DNA of 17,752 nucleotides from Methanomicrobia archaeon. GTDB taxonomy: Archaea > Halobacteriota > Syntropharchaeia > Alkanophagales > Methanospirareceae. Positions 1 through 8,079 of the stretch are shown here, in pieces. Below the pieces are notes generated by a model. That model was not told the DNA's origin and made no database searches. It saw only the letters and a list, made by a program, of their open reading frames with translations. The stretch spans positions 1 through 17,752 of the forward strand of contig JAFGKP010000136.1 of NCBI GenBank assembly GCA_016928455.1, given 5' to 3'. The translations under genes were made by a program, and so were the position numbers. Position 1 is the first letter of the stretch; the number at the start of each line of letters is the position of its first letter.

Positions 1-48
1 ATTTGAAGTGAACTTACTTAAATTTCTTTGATTAAACTTTCTTTTAAA
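1..48. repeat. 48-bp direct repeat, copy 1
   Basis: This stretch recurs at 119-166 with 46 of 48 bases identical; the only differences are at positions 6-7 (aa versus gg). Positions 8-48 match 126-166 perfectly over 41 bp. The copy begins at the first base of the window, so it may extend further left. The 70-bp separator shows no repeat structure. The repeat is AT-rich and does not look like coding sequence. Confidence 0.9.
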
Positions 49-118
49 TTCCATAATATAAACAGCTTTTTACGCCGTATAGATAAAATTGTCAATTTTA
101 TTCTTCGATAACTCTGTA

Positions 119-166
119 ATTTGGGGTGAACTTACTTAAATTTCTTTGATTAAACTTTCTTTTAAA
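119..166. repeat. 48-bp direct repeat, copy 2
   Basis: This is the second copy of the repeat at 1-48, offset by 118 bp. It lies immediately downstream of gltX (which reads leftward). Its right end forms the left arm of the palindrome at 151-177; copy 1 lacks the matching right arm. Confidence 0.9.
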
Positions 167-177
167 AAGAAAGTTTA
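151..177 (-). terminator. Palindrome over the gltX stop codon, possible terminator
   Basis: Positions 151-163 and 165-177 are perfect 13-bp inverted arms around one central base; in RNA this would be a stem of about 11 bp with a small loop. The gltX stop codon (complement of 175-177) is the outer end of one arm, so the gene would end inside the hairpin. The gltX transcript carries a U-rich run within the stem (complement of 159-168). A role in termination or mRNA 3'-end stability is inferred from position only. Confidence 0.5.
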
Positions 178-1899
178 GTGGGCGAAATACGCAACCACTT
201 CGATCCCCTTTTCTGTTTCCGCTACGGTATCGATGCGCACGAACCCGTAGCGCTCGAACTGCACCACGTTGTCTCGTTCGTCCGCGATCAATAACTCGCC
301 CAGGCCCTCATCCATGCCATCAGGCCGCTTCACCCTGACAACTATCCCGTTCGTCGGTACCCACTGGATGACCGGCATGCCCGCTGGGGCGGGTTGCGTC
401 GCTTCAGCCATGACCCTTGCTCGCAGGGGGTTGACGCCCTCAACTTCGATCGTGCAGAGGTATTTCAGCCGAACATGCTGCCCTGGCGTCAACTTCGCAA
501 CATCGGTGTCTGCGAGATACACCGTATTACTGGTGGGTATCTCCCGGTACTTGGTGCCCTCGGGATGCTTTAAGGCCTTCACGATACGGTAATCGAACCC
601 TTGTAACTCCACCGCTACGGGATTGCGGACGAAGAAGTAGCGAGGCGCTTTCGGATCCACCATCTTCCGGTTCTCTGCATACAGATTCTTCATGCTCACC
701 GCGATGTCCGTCTGCGTTACGCCTATAGAGATGAAGAACTTGCGGATCGCCTCGGGCTGAAAACCGCGTCGCCACAGTGCTCTGAGTGTGGGCAGTCGCG
801 GATCGTCCCAGCCCTCGTACTCGCCACGCTCGATCGCTTTCCTGAGCGCTGAGGTGCTGAATTTACCGAACTCCTGCATTCGTATCTTGCCCCAGAGCAT
901 GGTGTGCGGATATGTCCAGCCGAAGTACTCATAGAGATACCGCTGGCGCTGTTCCGATTTCATGAGGTCCTTGCCCCGAATGATGTGCGTGATGCCGAGT
1001 ACATGATCTTCGATCGCCGATTCGAAATCGAGCATCGGCCACACGATATACCGCTCGCCAACCCGGGGGTGATCGCGTTTCAAGATGCGAAAGGCGACCC
1101 AATCGCGTAACGCGGGATCTGGATGGGTTATATCAGTTTTTATCCTGAGCACCGCCTGCTTCTCCTCGTACCCGCCGCTCAGCATCCTCTCCCAATAGCC
1201 CCTGGTCGCTTCAACACTCGCAGTTCTACAGGGGCAGGGCGTTTTGTGATCCTTATACGCCTTAAAGGTCTCCGCGGGACAGAAGCAGACGTAGGCCGCT
1301 CCTCGTTCGATCAGCTCTTCCGCGTACGTATAATACAGATCGATACGTTCCGAAGCGATGACCAGCTCGTCGGGTTCCGCATCGAGCCAGGCGCAATCCT
1401 GAAGATACCAGAGATACGCATCCAGTAACGGCCGCTTCAGGACGGGATCGGTATCATCGAACCTGAGGATGAACTTCCCGCCGTATCGCCGCGCATATTC
1501 CGAGTTGATAATGATGCCTCGAGCACTGCCGAGTGTTGCCGCGCCGTTCGGATTGGGCGCGAAGCGCATCACTACCAGCTCATCTCGCGCACGCGGCAGT
1601 TCCGGTAAACCTGCTGGTGCGCGCTTCGGCTCGAGCTCCTTCGCCGCCAGTTCTGCTAACAACTCGGGAGCGAGTGCATTCAGTTCGGTCGCACGCTCCT
1701 CGCTGCTCAGCGATTCGATCCGCTCGATCTCAGCCTGCACCAGCGCTGCGACCTCTTTCGCTGCCTGCCTCAGCTCCGGGTGCTCCGCAAGCATACGCTT
1801 CAGCACGACGTCCCGCTTCGGCGAGCTGCCGTACCGTACCGCATTCTGCAAAGCGATTTTCTGTATCTCGCGCCCGAGCACGTCTACATCCACGTCCAT
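175..1899 (-). CDS. gltX: Glutamyl-tRNA synthetase, archaeal (GlnRS-like) type
   Basis: Charges tRNA-Glu with glutamate; archaeal enzymes of this class usually also mischarge tRNA-Gln for later amidation by GatDE. From the ATG at 1899 the protein is 574 aa, normal for the family. An N-terminal helical region (1-105) precedes the class I catalytic core. The HIGH-signature region at about 114-128 begins APNPNG but reads TLGS where HLGH or HIGH is usual. RFDDTDP follows at about 146-152. A C-x-C ... C-x-C set (about 205-224) looks like the family's zinc knuckle. The KMSKS-equivalent loop is FSTSAL (about 347-352). A beta-rich anticodon-binding region closes the protein. A GTG at 1920 would add seven residues. 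I prefer the ATG because a GGAG lies just upstream and a TATA-like sequence near 1942-1949 would start transcription close to 1920. Neighbouring genes are unrelated. Confidence 0.95.
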   Translation of the reverse strand: MDVDVDVLGREIQKIALQNAVRYGSSPKRDVVLKRMLAEHPELRQAAKEVAALVQAEIERIESLSSEERATELNALAPELLAELAAKELEPKRAPAGLPELPRARDELVVMRFAPNPNGAATLGSARGIIINSEYARRYGGKFILRFDDTDPVLKRPLLDAYLWYLQDCAWLDAEPDELVIASERIDLYYTYAEELIERGAAYVCFCPAETFKAYKDHKTPCPCRTASVEATRGYWERMLSGGYEEKQAVLRIKTDITHPDPALRDWVAFRILKRDHPRVGERYIVWPMLDFESAIEDHVLGITHIIRGKDLMKSEQRQRYLYEYFGWTYPHTMLWGKIRMQEFGKFSTSALRKAIERGEYEGWDDPRLPTLRALWRRGFQPEAIRKFFISIGVTQTDIAVSMKNLYAENRKMVDPKAPRYFFVRNPVAVELQGFDYRIVKALKHPEGTKYREIPTSNTVYLADTDVAKLTPGQHVRLKYLCTIEVEGVNPLRARVMAEATQPAPAGMPVIQWVPTNGIVVRVKRPDGMDEGLGELLIADERDNVVQFERYGFVRIDTVAETEKGIEVVAYFAH

Positions 1900-2067
1900 T
1901 ACTCCGCTCAGCACTCCCACGAATAAGAGGCGCCTTACTCAGAATAAAGCTTCCGGTCTCGATCGAGCGAGCGAGCGATCGTCACTCCGCGCTTTCTCCC
2001 CCCGCACCCTCTTTCCGCATCAGAGCATGAGCTCCTGTATCATCGCGCACAAACATACGCAGGTTAA

Positions 2068-2079
2068 CTTTATATAAGG
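2068..2079 (+). promoter_or_regulatory. TATA box for the cohesin/dockerin unit
   Basis: The sequence ctttatataagg lies about 50 bp before the ATG at 2126, inside an AT-rich stretch. Archaeal transcription usually starts about 25 bp downstream, giving a leader of roughly 25-30 nt. An AGGTG Shine-Dalgarno-like site is at 2114-2118. Confidence 0.6.
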
Positions 2080-2125
2080 AATAAATAATCTGAATACTAT
2101 ATACGTAAACAAAAGGTGTGGTGAA

Positions 2126-4156
2126 ATGAAGATGGAAGAAGGGAGGGGGAAGCGAGATAACGGTAAGAAGAAAGCAATAATCGTTCTCGCGGTTGGCGTT
2201 TCGCTGGTCTGCTGCTGCATTGCACTGCTCAACGCGCCGCTCAGTGCGGGTGCCGGCGCTGAAGGTGCTTCTTTAACGGTGCGCATCCCGCAGGCGCCCG
2301 CGGCACCACGATTCTCGACGACCGCTGCGCCCCTGCACGAGTACCGTGACGCAGGCTCTGCGGTGGTGATCAACGAGTTCATGCCGTACCCGCTCGAAGG
2401 AGCAGATTGGATCGAGCTCTATAACCCAACCGCCAGCACGGTTTCTCTTGACTCATATACGATTACAGACGGCGCAAACAACAAAATCGTTCTAACCGGG
2501 ACGGCGATCGGTGCACACGGCTATCTGGTGCTCGAGTTCAGTAACAGGTTGACTAACGCAGGGGATGTCATCTATTTGCATGACCACACGACAACCGTAG
2601 ACTGCGTCACCTACGGGACGTGGGATGATGGTGACCTGGCGGATAACGCGCCCACCCCCGAGACGGGTCAATCTGCAGGCCGATACCCAGATGGATGGGA
2701 TACCAATACCGATAGCGCAGACTTCTTAATCTTCACCTCCCCCACACGAGGTGCTCCGAATACGATCGTGCTCGAGATCATCTCCGCCACCCCAACATCG
2801 CCCGTTTACGACGATGAGGGAGCTATGCGCACTTTTACGATCTCGGTCAATCAAACGGTGAATAGTACCTGGCTCCTCAACGGGACGGTGGTACAGCTAA
2901 ACGCAAGCGTGCCCGCATCTACATGCTGCAGCTATACGAGCAGCAGTGCGATTCCCGGCTACTGGAACCTCTCAGCCGTCGCGAGCAATGCCAACGGGAC
3001 CGTCTGCCATACCTGGTGGTGGACGGTCACTGAGCACCATGAAGAGCCTGAGAGCGCTACCGTGCATATCGAGGATGCACACGCAAGCCCGGGTGCCTCT
3101 ACCGTCGCACTGATCACGATCCGTAACGCGACAAATCTCGGCTCGATCGATCTCGAGCTCACCTACAACCATTCGGTGGTTATGGTAACCAACGCTTCCG
3201 CGGGCGAGTTCGACGAGACGGTCATCAATCTCGAGGAGAACGCGACGGGCTTCGTTAAAGTCGTTGCCTTCCAGGCCGAGAGCTCCAGCTTAAACGGCAC
3301 AATCGTGCTCGCTGTGCTCGAGCTCACTGCGGTGGGTTGCACGAACACGTGCAGCCCGTTGAACCTCTCTGTAATAAAGATGACCGATGCCACGCCCGCG
3401 TGTGCGGATCTTTCCTGCACAGTAAGGAACGGTACGTTCTCAACGAATCACCCACCAGTTGCTGATGCGGGCCCTGATCGTACCGTCGTGCTCACTGACA
3501 CCGTGCGCTTCAACGCCTCCGGCTCCTACGATCCCGATGGTACACTCATCGCTTACTCCTGGGATTTCGGAGACGGATGTACCGCGACAGGCGTGAGCGT
3601 GACGCACCAGTATACCCAAAACGGGACGTTCGTCGTGAACGTGACCGTGACCGATAACGATGGCGCAACCGACAGTGACGCCTGTACCGTAACAGTGAGC
3701 CTGTCACCCGTTGCTGATGCGGGCCCTGATCAAATCTGCCTGATGGGCGAGGTGGTCTATTTTAACGGCTCGGAGTCCTACGATCACGATGGAACAGTAA
3801 AGACCTATCAGTGGAACTTCGGGGACGGCGGTAACGCCACAGGCCCCGCAGTGACGCATTGCTACGCCGATACAGGAACGTATACCGTCAGCCTGACCGT
3901 GACTGACGACTGCGGGGCACTCGATCAAGCTACCTGCACCGTAATAATCCTCCTGAATGGTGATGTGAACGGTAACAGCGAGTGTGAGATCTCGGATGCT
4001 ATGTATCTCGCCCGGCACCTTGCAGACATCGCCGGGTTCGAGTCCATCGAAGAGCTTGTGTGTGATGTAAACGGGAACGGGATGGTTGAGGTCTCGGACG
4101 CGCTGTATCTCGCAAAACACCTGGCACAGATATCCGGCTTTGAGGAGCTCAGATAA
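2126..4156 (+). CDS. Secreted modular protein: lamin-tail, cohesin, two PKD, dockerin
   Basis: A 676-aa exported protein. A basic N-terminus and hydrophobic segment (16-36) form a signal peptide or anchor. Domains in order: lamin-tail-like (79-212; starts VVINEFMPYP, with DWIELYNPT); Ig-like (213-305; ends TWWWTV, a type common in archaeal surface proteins); cohesin (about 311-440; contains IDLELTYNHSVV); PKD 1 (442-525; YSWDFGDG); PKD 2 (527-608; YQWNFGDG); C-terminal dockerin (609-676). The dockerin has two repeats, each a calcium loop (DVNGNSECEISD and DVNGNGMVEVSD) followed by a helix like AMYLARHL. N-x-S/T sequons are frequent, consistent with an N-glycosylated surface protein. There is no catalytic domain, so it is a structural, adhesive or scaffold component. 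The next gene, 16 nt downstream, encodes a related cohesin on a membrane anchor and is a plausible binding partner. Domains are recognised by motif; binding is inferred. Confidence 0.88.
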   Translation: MKMEEGRGKRDNGKKKAIIVLAVGVSLVCCCIALLNAPLSAGAGAEGASLTVRIPQAPAAPRFSTTAAPLHEYRDAGSAVVINEFMPYPLEGADWIELYNPTASTVSLDSYTITDGANNKIVLTGTAIGAHGYLVLEFSNRLTNAGDVIYLHDHTTTVDCVTYGTWDDGDLADNAPTPETGQSAGRYPDGWDTNTDSADFLIFTSPTRGAPNTIVLEIISATPTSPVYDDEGAMRTFTISVNQTVNSTWLLNGTVVQLNASVPASTCCSYTSSSAIPGYWNLSAVASNANGTVCHTWWWTVTEHHEEPESATVHIEDAHASPGASTVALITIRNATNLGSIDLELTYNHSVVMVTNASAGEFDETVINLEENATGFVKVVAFQAESSSLNGTIVLAVLELTAVGCTNTCSPLNLSVIKMTDATPACADLSCTVRNGTFSTNHPPVADAGPDRTVVLTDTVRFNASGSYDPDGTLIAYSWDFGDGCTATGVSVTHQYTQNGTFVVNVTVTDNDGATDSDACTVTVSLSPVADAGPDQICLMGEVVYFNGSESYDHDGTVKTYQWNFGDGGNATGPAVTHCYADTGTYTVSLTVTDDCGALDQATCTVIILLNGDVNGNSECEISDAMYLARHLADIAGFESIEELVCDVNGNGMVEVSDALYLAKHLAQISGFEELR

Positions 4157-4172
4157 GGCGCACGGGGGTAAA

Positions 4173-5138
4173 ATGCTCTCACGCTTGGCGTCGAGTAACT
4201 ACGGAAAAAGCAGCCCCGCGAGAACGCGGGGGTTGCGTACCTTCAGTCACGCGGTTATGCTTGCACTTACGTTCAGTCTGGTAACGCTTGGTTCACCCTC
4301 GGTCGGGCTCCCTGAAGTGAGCATCGGAAGCGCCCATGCCGAGCACACCTCCGCAACGACCATGCCAGTGATGGTATATGGTGCTGCAGATCTCGGTTCA
4401 CTCGACCTCGAGCTCAGCTTTAATCCTGCGGTCGTTACCGTTAACTCGATAACGGCAGGCGATTTTGATATAACCGTCACCAATCTCGAGGAGACTGCGA
4501 CCGGCTTCATTAAGATCCTGGCCTTCCAGGCTGCAAACCCTGGATTGAATGGTACCGTCGTGCTCGCACAGGTCACGCTGGGCGCCGTGGGTGCCGTGAA
4601 TGCCACCACGCCGCTGAACATCACGGTGAATAGGATGACCGACGCGACTCCGCTCTGTTGTAACCTCTCGCACACTATTACTAATGGCTCATTCACCGTA
4701 ATCCCCTCAGCTGCCACGCCCACGCCCATGCCGACAGCAACGCCGTCACCCGAAAACGGCGGAGGTGGCCTGCTTTTTTCCTTGGCCGTTGATTCTGACG
4801 GCGACGGCTATTCTGACCATTACGAACGCCTCACCGGCTCGGATCCCCATGACCCCTGTGATCCCGATCCTACCTGCAGTGCCTGTCGGGCATCCCGAGA
4901 AGAACGACTACCGGTAGGAGCGACACCAGGTGCATCTCCGCGCTCCACGCCGGTACCGTCGCGCAAGCCCCCAACGCCAGTACCTGTGTTCGAACCCGCA
5001 TCGCCCTCGGTGGTACCAAAACCAGTTTTGAAAGTTCTTCCGCCACCTCAGATAAAAATGGTGATCCTGATCGCGGGGATACTCCTCTCAGGGCTCGTGG
5101 TGTTTGCCCTCTTGCACCGTTGGCGAAAGCAGCGGTAA
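4173..5138 (+). CDS. Membrane-anchored cohesin protein
   Basis: A 321-aa protein starting at the ATG at 4173, preceded by a G-rich Shine-Dalgarno site at 4164-4168; an in-frame ATG at 4086 would overlap the preceding gene and is rejected. Residues 24-45 are a signal peptide. Residues 46-175 are a cohesin domain clearly paralogous to that of the upstream gene: both share SLDLEL or SIDLEL, a TNLEE/NLEEN segment, LAFQA or VAFQA, and a MTDATP motif. Residues 207-232 contain a thrombospondin type 3-like calcium loop (DSDGDGYSDHYE). A Pro/Thr/Ser-rich stalk (180-195 and 247-290) leads to one transmembrane helix (296-315) and a basic cytoplasmic tail (HRWRKQR). This topology presents the cohesin outside the cell on a stalk, as in an anchoring scaffoldin. 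It is probably co-transcribed with the dockerin protein. The anchoring role is inferred from architecture. Confidence 0.85.
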   Translation: MLSRLASSNYGKSSPARTRGLRTFSHAVMLALTFSLVTLGSPSVGLPEVSIGSAHAEHTSATTMPVMVYGAADLGSLDLELSFNPAVVTVNSITAGDFDITVTNLEETATGFIKILAFQAANPGLNGTVVLAQVTLGAVGAVNATTPLNITVNRMTDATPLCCNLSHTITNGSFTVIPSAATPTPMPTATPSPENGGGGLLFSLAVDSDGDGYSDHYERLTGSDPHDPCDPDPTCSACRASREERLPVGATPGASPRSTPVPSRKPPTPVPVFEPASPSVVPKPVLKVLPPPQIKMVILIAGILLSGLVVFALLHRWRKQR

Positions 5139-5688
5139 GTAAGCGCCATAATTATAAAAAATCATTTTCGTGTGTTTTAATGTTACTATTATATATTTAA
5201 ATAAAAATAAATAATAATTAAAATGATAATAGTATTACTATGAGGGCGACGAAGGCGATGCGGTGCCAGGACAGGACAAAAACCGGTCGTCCAAGAAGGC
5301 ATCTGGCACTACAACAGGATGAAAGACGCCGGCGTTTCCTGGTGCCTCGAAAACGGCGACGCGAGCACGCTCCAGCCCGCACCCACCTCTTTCCTCCCGA
5401 AGCCTCCGCCCTCCTGGGCACACCGGCACCACACCGCTATCCTCTCCTCGAGCCATAACGAACGGTGTAAAGGGCTTACTTCCGGGAGGTAAAGCCCGCT
5501 GGTGCCGGTGACACCCTCTTTTAGGGTTTCCAGGGCGACAGAGACGATGAAACAGGAGTAAGGCGAAACCAGAAGCCGGTGACAGCTCCCTGACCCGCTC
5601 ACCTTCTTCTCTTTAGCCAGTTTCATGGCTCAGCTCATCAGCGGTACCGCTGGCTGCGTATTCCTGGTCAGAAAGCGAGGGTGGTGAA
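5139..5688. other. Gene-poor 550-bp interval with a GC-rich, hairpin-bearing block
   Basis: Positions 5139-5240 are very AT-rich, with a TATA-like run near 5190-5207 and 9-bp inverted arms (5184-5192 and 5226-5234). Positions 5240-5640 are GC-rich and contain several hairpins: 5472-5497 (10 bp with one bulge, loop ccggg), GGTG/CACC at 5501-5515, and ACCCT/AGGGT at 5513-5527. Open frames exist on both strands (for example minus 5309-5626, 105 aa, and plus 5240-5458, 72 aa), but none has a recognisable domain, good ribosome site or plausible composition. Two perfect 5-bp tandem duplications occur (caggacagga near 5269-5278 and tcctctcctc near 5444-5453). It could be an unrecognised structured RNA, a decayed gene or plain spacer. 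I cannot match it to SRP or RNase P RNA signatures. Confidence 0.35.
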
Positions 5689-7992
5689 TCAATCGTCCCT
5701 CTTTCGCGCGATCACGGCAAGCAGAGAAGTGGCCACGAGTGCGATTACCACTGCCAGAGCCTCAAATCCTGGTACTGGTTCCGAGTTCTCTGGTTGTGCC
5801 GTCGCCGTTGTTCCCGATTCCGCCCCCGACGCGGGTGAAGGCATCGCCGTCGTAGACGCGCTCGTAGGAGCCGGTGTCGTGGACGACTCTTCCGGTGTTC
5901 GAATTGGCGTGACGATTGTCACCGTCTTCGTGTCGGTATGCCCTTCACCATCGTTCGCCTCTACCGTGTAATCTCCGGTCAACGCTTCCAGCGTACTGAA
6001 GGTGGCCGAGAACGCGCCGTCAGCGACCGTAACGAACTGTGTGCCGAGATTGAGCGGGCCCGTCACCCTGATGATGATGGTCTGCCCCTCTCTGTTCGAG
6101 GCACCGTGTACCGTGAGATTATCGCCAATCACGACGTCCTCAAGCGCATAGAGCAGTACCTCTGCCTTTCCGACGGTGATCTTCACCGTCTTCAGGTAAT
6201 CATCGCTGCCCGGGGTCTCGGTCGTTGCATCCAGAAGAATAGCCTTTATCTGCTCCTGCGTCTTCGCGCCCAGCCTGCTCAGGTCGCCACCAAGATATTC
6301 AGCCGCGAGTCCTTGCAGTAAGTCATCCGTATCAATGCCGTCATACTCCTGGTTCTGTCCCGACATAAGCACGAACACAAGGTACTGTCCGGTGTCTGCA
6401 TCCTCATCGACCGCGATATCAATGGTCCACGTAGACGTGCCGCTGCTGACCGATGCTACTTCATAGCTCATGCCGCTCGGTAGTCCATTCTCCACTGAAT
6501 TGAGGGGGTTCATGCCGTGGCCGCTTCCACCATCAGGGCCCACCGTAAGGATGTCCACTAGCTTCGAGCCCTGCGCGGTGCCACTGAGCGTGAACGAATC
6601 CCCGGGCGGCACCAGGGCAACTGAGGACTCCGCCGTGAGATCACCGAGGACCATTAACACCAAGGTCGAACCGTCATCGTTGAACTCCGATACATCTGCA
6701 TTCTCAGAAAAATCACCGCCGATGAAGCCCCGAATCTTGATTGCATCCTCGGTCCCCGTCCCGGACGTTTCAGGCGTGGGCAGCTTCACCTCGAACGCTC
6801 CTTTACTGTCTATTGCCACACCTGCTTTCACAATGATATCCTCAATAGCAATGTCCAGCGTCTTGCCCGTGTTTGCCGTGCCGGTGATAACAAGATCCGA
6901 CCCGATTGCACAGGTCTCGGGGGTCGTGAACGTCACTTTCTTCTTCGAAACCGCGATGTCAATATAGTCTTCGGCATCGCTATTCACGTCTTTTACCGTT
7001 ATCGTGTACGAGCCACTCCGGTCAAAATTGATGATGTATACCATCTCACCATCGGCACCAATGGTGTCATTGAACTCACCGTAGGTTATTTGGGAGGGAT
7101 TGTCATTCAGGCTCGCCGGGAATTCGGCATGCTCGCCGTTCCGCGCTACGAAAAGCGAGAAATTGAGATCGGGAAAACCGGTAACCGTAAGTCGTAGGTT
7201 CTCTAACTCGACGACCTCGGTCTTCTGCGCCGCTATCTTCAACTCGCCGCTAACCAGCTCCAATTCCGCCTCACTGCTCTCCTCATCGAGCCCGCCTGCG
7301 TACTCCTCCTCGGTAAGAACCTGGAAGGTGTACGTGCCCAGCTCCCAACCGGCAGTAGTGATTACCAGATCAGTAAGGTGATCAACGTTAACGGTATCAA
7401 AAACGGTCCCATCATAATTTTTCCCACGTATGTACCCACCGGGGACTTCCACCGCGAGGGTAACACCGTCATTTGGATCCAGATTCGTGCTCAGTTCGAT
7501 GGTGAAGCTCGAACCTGCTGGTATGCTCTCGATCGTTTTCCCGTTACGCTTGAGTTTCAACTTCAGATACGGCTCTTCAACCGTGATTGTAGTAGCATCG
7601 CACCCTTCTGTACAATTTGCGATATAGGTGCCCGCTTTGAGTGATTTGAGATCGGTATCAAGCTCGCCGCTACTATCAGAGAACTGCTCATGATCTTCGG
7701 CGTCACCCGAGATACCCATCAATGTTACCGTCCCCGCCGGACCTCCACTGGCGTTGTAAAACTGAATAACTTGACCCTGCAGGATCGTAGAGGTCTCGCC
7801 ATCCAGCTTGATCGCAACACGGTCAGCGTTAACGATGAACTCCTGCCCCTGGCTCGTGATCGTTTGCGTTACCGGGACAATGCTTGCCGATACGGCGGCC
7901 AGTCCGACGAGGAGAACAGCTACTACCACGGCGCTCAGCCGGGTAACAGTTACACGTTCCACAGCTCTTCTTCTTCCATGACCATCTACCAT
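5689..7992 (-). CDS. Large PGF-CTERM surface glycoprotein, possibly S-layer type
   Basis: A 767-aa exported protein. An Arg-rich N-terminus and hydrophobic segment (18-38) form the signal peptide. A long acidic beta-rich ectodomain follows (40-695), apparently several Ig-like modules; I recognise no enzyme motif. The last module (about 612-695) contains a DGEGH motif and is paralogous to the last module of the divergent gene at 8146. A Ser/Thr/Pro-rich linker (697-738), a likely site of dense glycosylation, precedes the tripartite tail: PGF at 741-743, a hydrophobic helix and RKR. This tail is the PGF-CTERM signal processed by archaeosortase A in related archaea, which replaces the helix with a lipid anchor. 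The start has GGGAG about ten bases upstream. Overall design resembles archaeal S-layer or major surface glycoproteins, but naming it the S-layer protein is only a possibility. Confidence 0.8.
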   Translation of the reverse strand: MVDGHGRRRAVERVTVTRLSAVVVAVLLVGLAAVSASIVPVTQTITSQGQEFIVNADRVAIKLDGETSTILQGQVIQFYNASGGPAGTVTLMGISGDAEDHEQFSDSSGELDTDLKSLKAGTYIANCTEGCDATTITVEEPYLKLKLKRNGKTIESIPAGSSFTIELSTNLDPNDGVTLAVEVPGGYIRGKNYDGTVFDTVNVDHLTDLVITTAGWELGTYTFQVLTEEEYAGGLDEESSEAELELVSGELKIAAQKTEVVELENLRLTVTGFPDLNFSLFVARNGEHAEFPASLNDNPSQITYGEFNDTIGADGEMVYIINFDRSGSYTITVKDVNSDAEDYIDIAVSKKKVTFTTPETCAIGSDLVITGTANTGKTLDIAIEDIIVKAGVAIDSKGAFEVKLPTPETSGTGTEDAIKIRGFIGGDFSENADVSEFNDDGSTLVLMVLGDLTAESSVALVPPGDSFTLSGTAQGSKLVDILTVGPDGGSGHGMNPLNSVENGLPSGMSYEVASVSSGTSTWTIDIAVDEDADTGQYLVFVLMSGQNQEYDGIDTDDLLQGLAAEYLGGDLSRLGAKTQEQIKAILLDATTETPGSDDYLKTVKITVGKAEVLLYALEDVVIGDNLTVHGASNREGQTIIIRVTGPLNLGTQFVTVADGAFSATFSTLEALTGDYTVEANDGEGHTDTKTVTIVTPIRTPEESSTTPAPTSASTTAMPSPASGAESGTTATAQPENSEPVPGFEALAVVIALVATSLLAVIARKRDD

Positions 7993-8041
7993 CTTTTCAT
8001 CACTCCCATAACCCTTTTTCGATGAAATATGTATATGAAGT

Positions 8042-8051
8042 AATATTTAAA
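8042..8051 (-). promoter_or_regulatory. TATA box for the minus-strand surface protein
   Basis: On the minus strand this reads TTTAAATATT, about 55 bp before the ATG at 7992. A start site about 25 bp downstream would give a leader of roughly 28 nt. Confidence 0.5.
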
Positions 8052-8073
8052 ACCCTTGGGTTTTATTAAACCC
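8048..8073. promoter_or_regulatory. Three alternating AAACCC/GGGTTT half-sites, candidate operator
   Basis: AAACCC (8050-8055), GGGTTT (8058-8063) and AAACCC (8068-8073) create two overlapping inverted repeats. The first extends to 8-bp arms (8048-8055 and 8058-8065). The cluster overlaps the minus-strand TATA box and lies just upstream of the plus-strand one, so a bound regulator could control both directions. Function is inferred from position and symmetry. Confidence 0.45.
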
Positions 8074-8079
8074 ACACGT

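Noticed and set aside
1..166. CRISPR array
   Set aside because: Only two copies are visible, with a 48-bp unit and 70-bp separator, outside normal CRISPR repeat and spacer sizes, and no cas gene is present.
1959..1981. Tandem cgag run flanked by CGATCG
   Set aside because: A short run of about three and a half tetranucleotide units; too short to call a functional repeat and not placed symmetrically to a promoter element.
1469..2077. 202-aa plus-strand open frame rich in Ser/Ala/Arg
   Set aside because: It is antisense to the well-supported gltX and its composition is typical of the complement of a GC-rich gene.
4791..4868. Dockerin in the membrane-anchored cohesin protein
   Set aside because: DSDGDGYSDHYE is a single calcium loop followed by another Asp-rich stretch, as in thrombospondin type 3 repeats; the second dockerin loop-helix is missing.
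5309..5626. 105-aa minus-strand open frame downstream of the large surface protein
   Set aside because: Weak start context, unusual composition and no recognisable motif; a second minus frame and a plus frame overlap it. Kept only as part of the gene-poor interval.
5240..5640. SRP RNA or RNase P RNA
   Set aside because: Hairpins are present, but I could not find the conserved SRP loop or RNase P core sequences on either strand.
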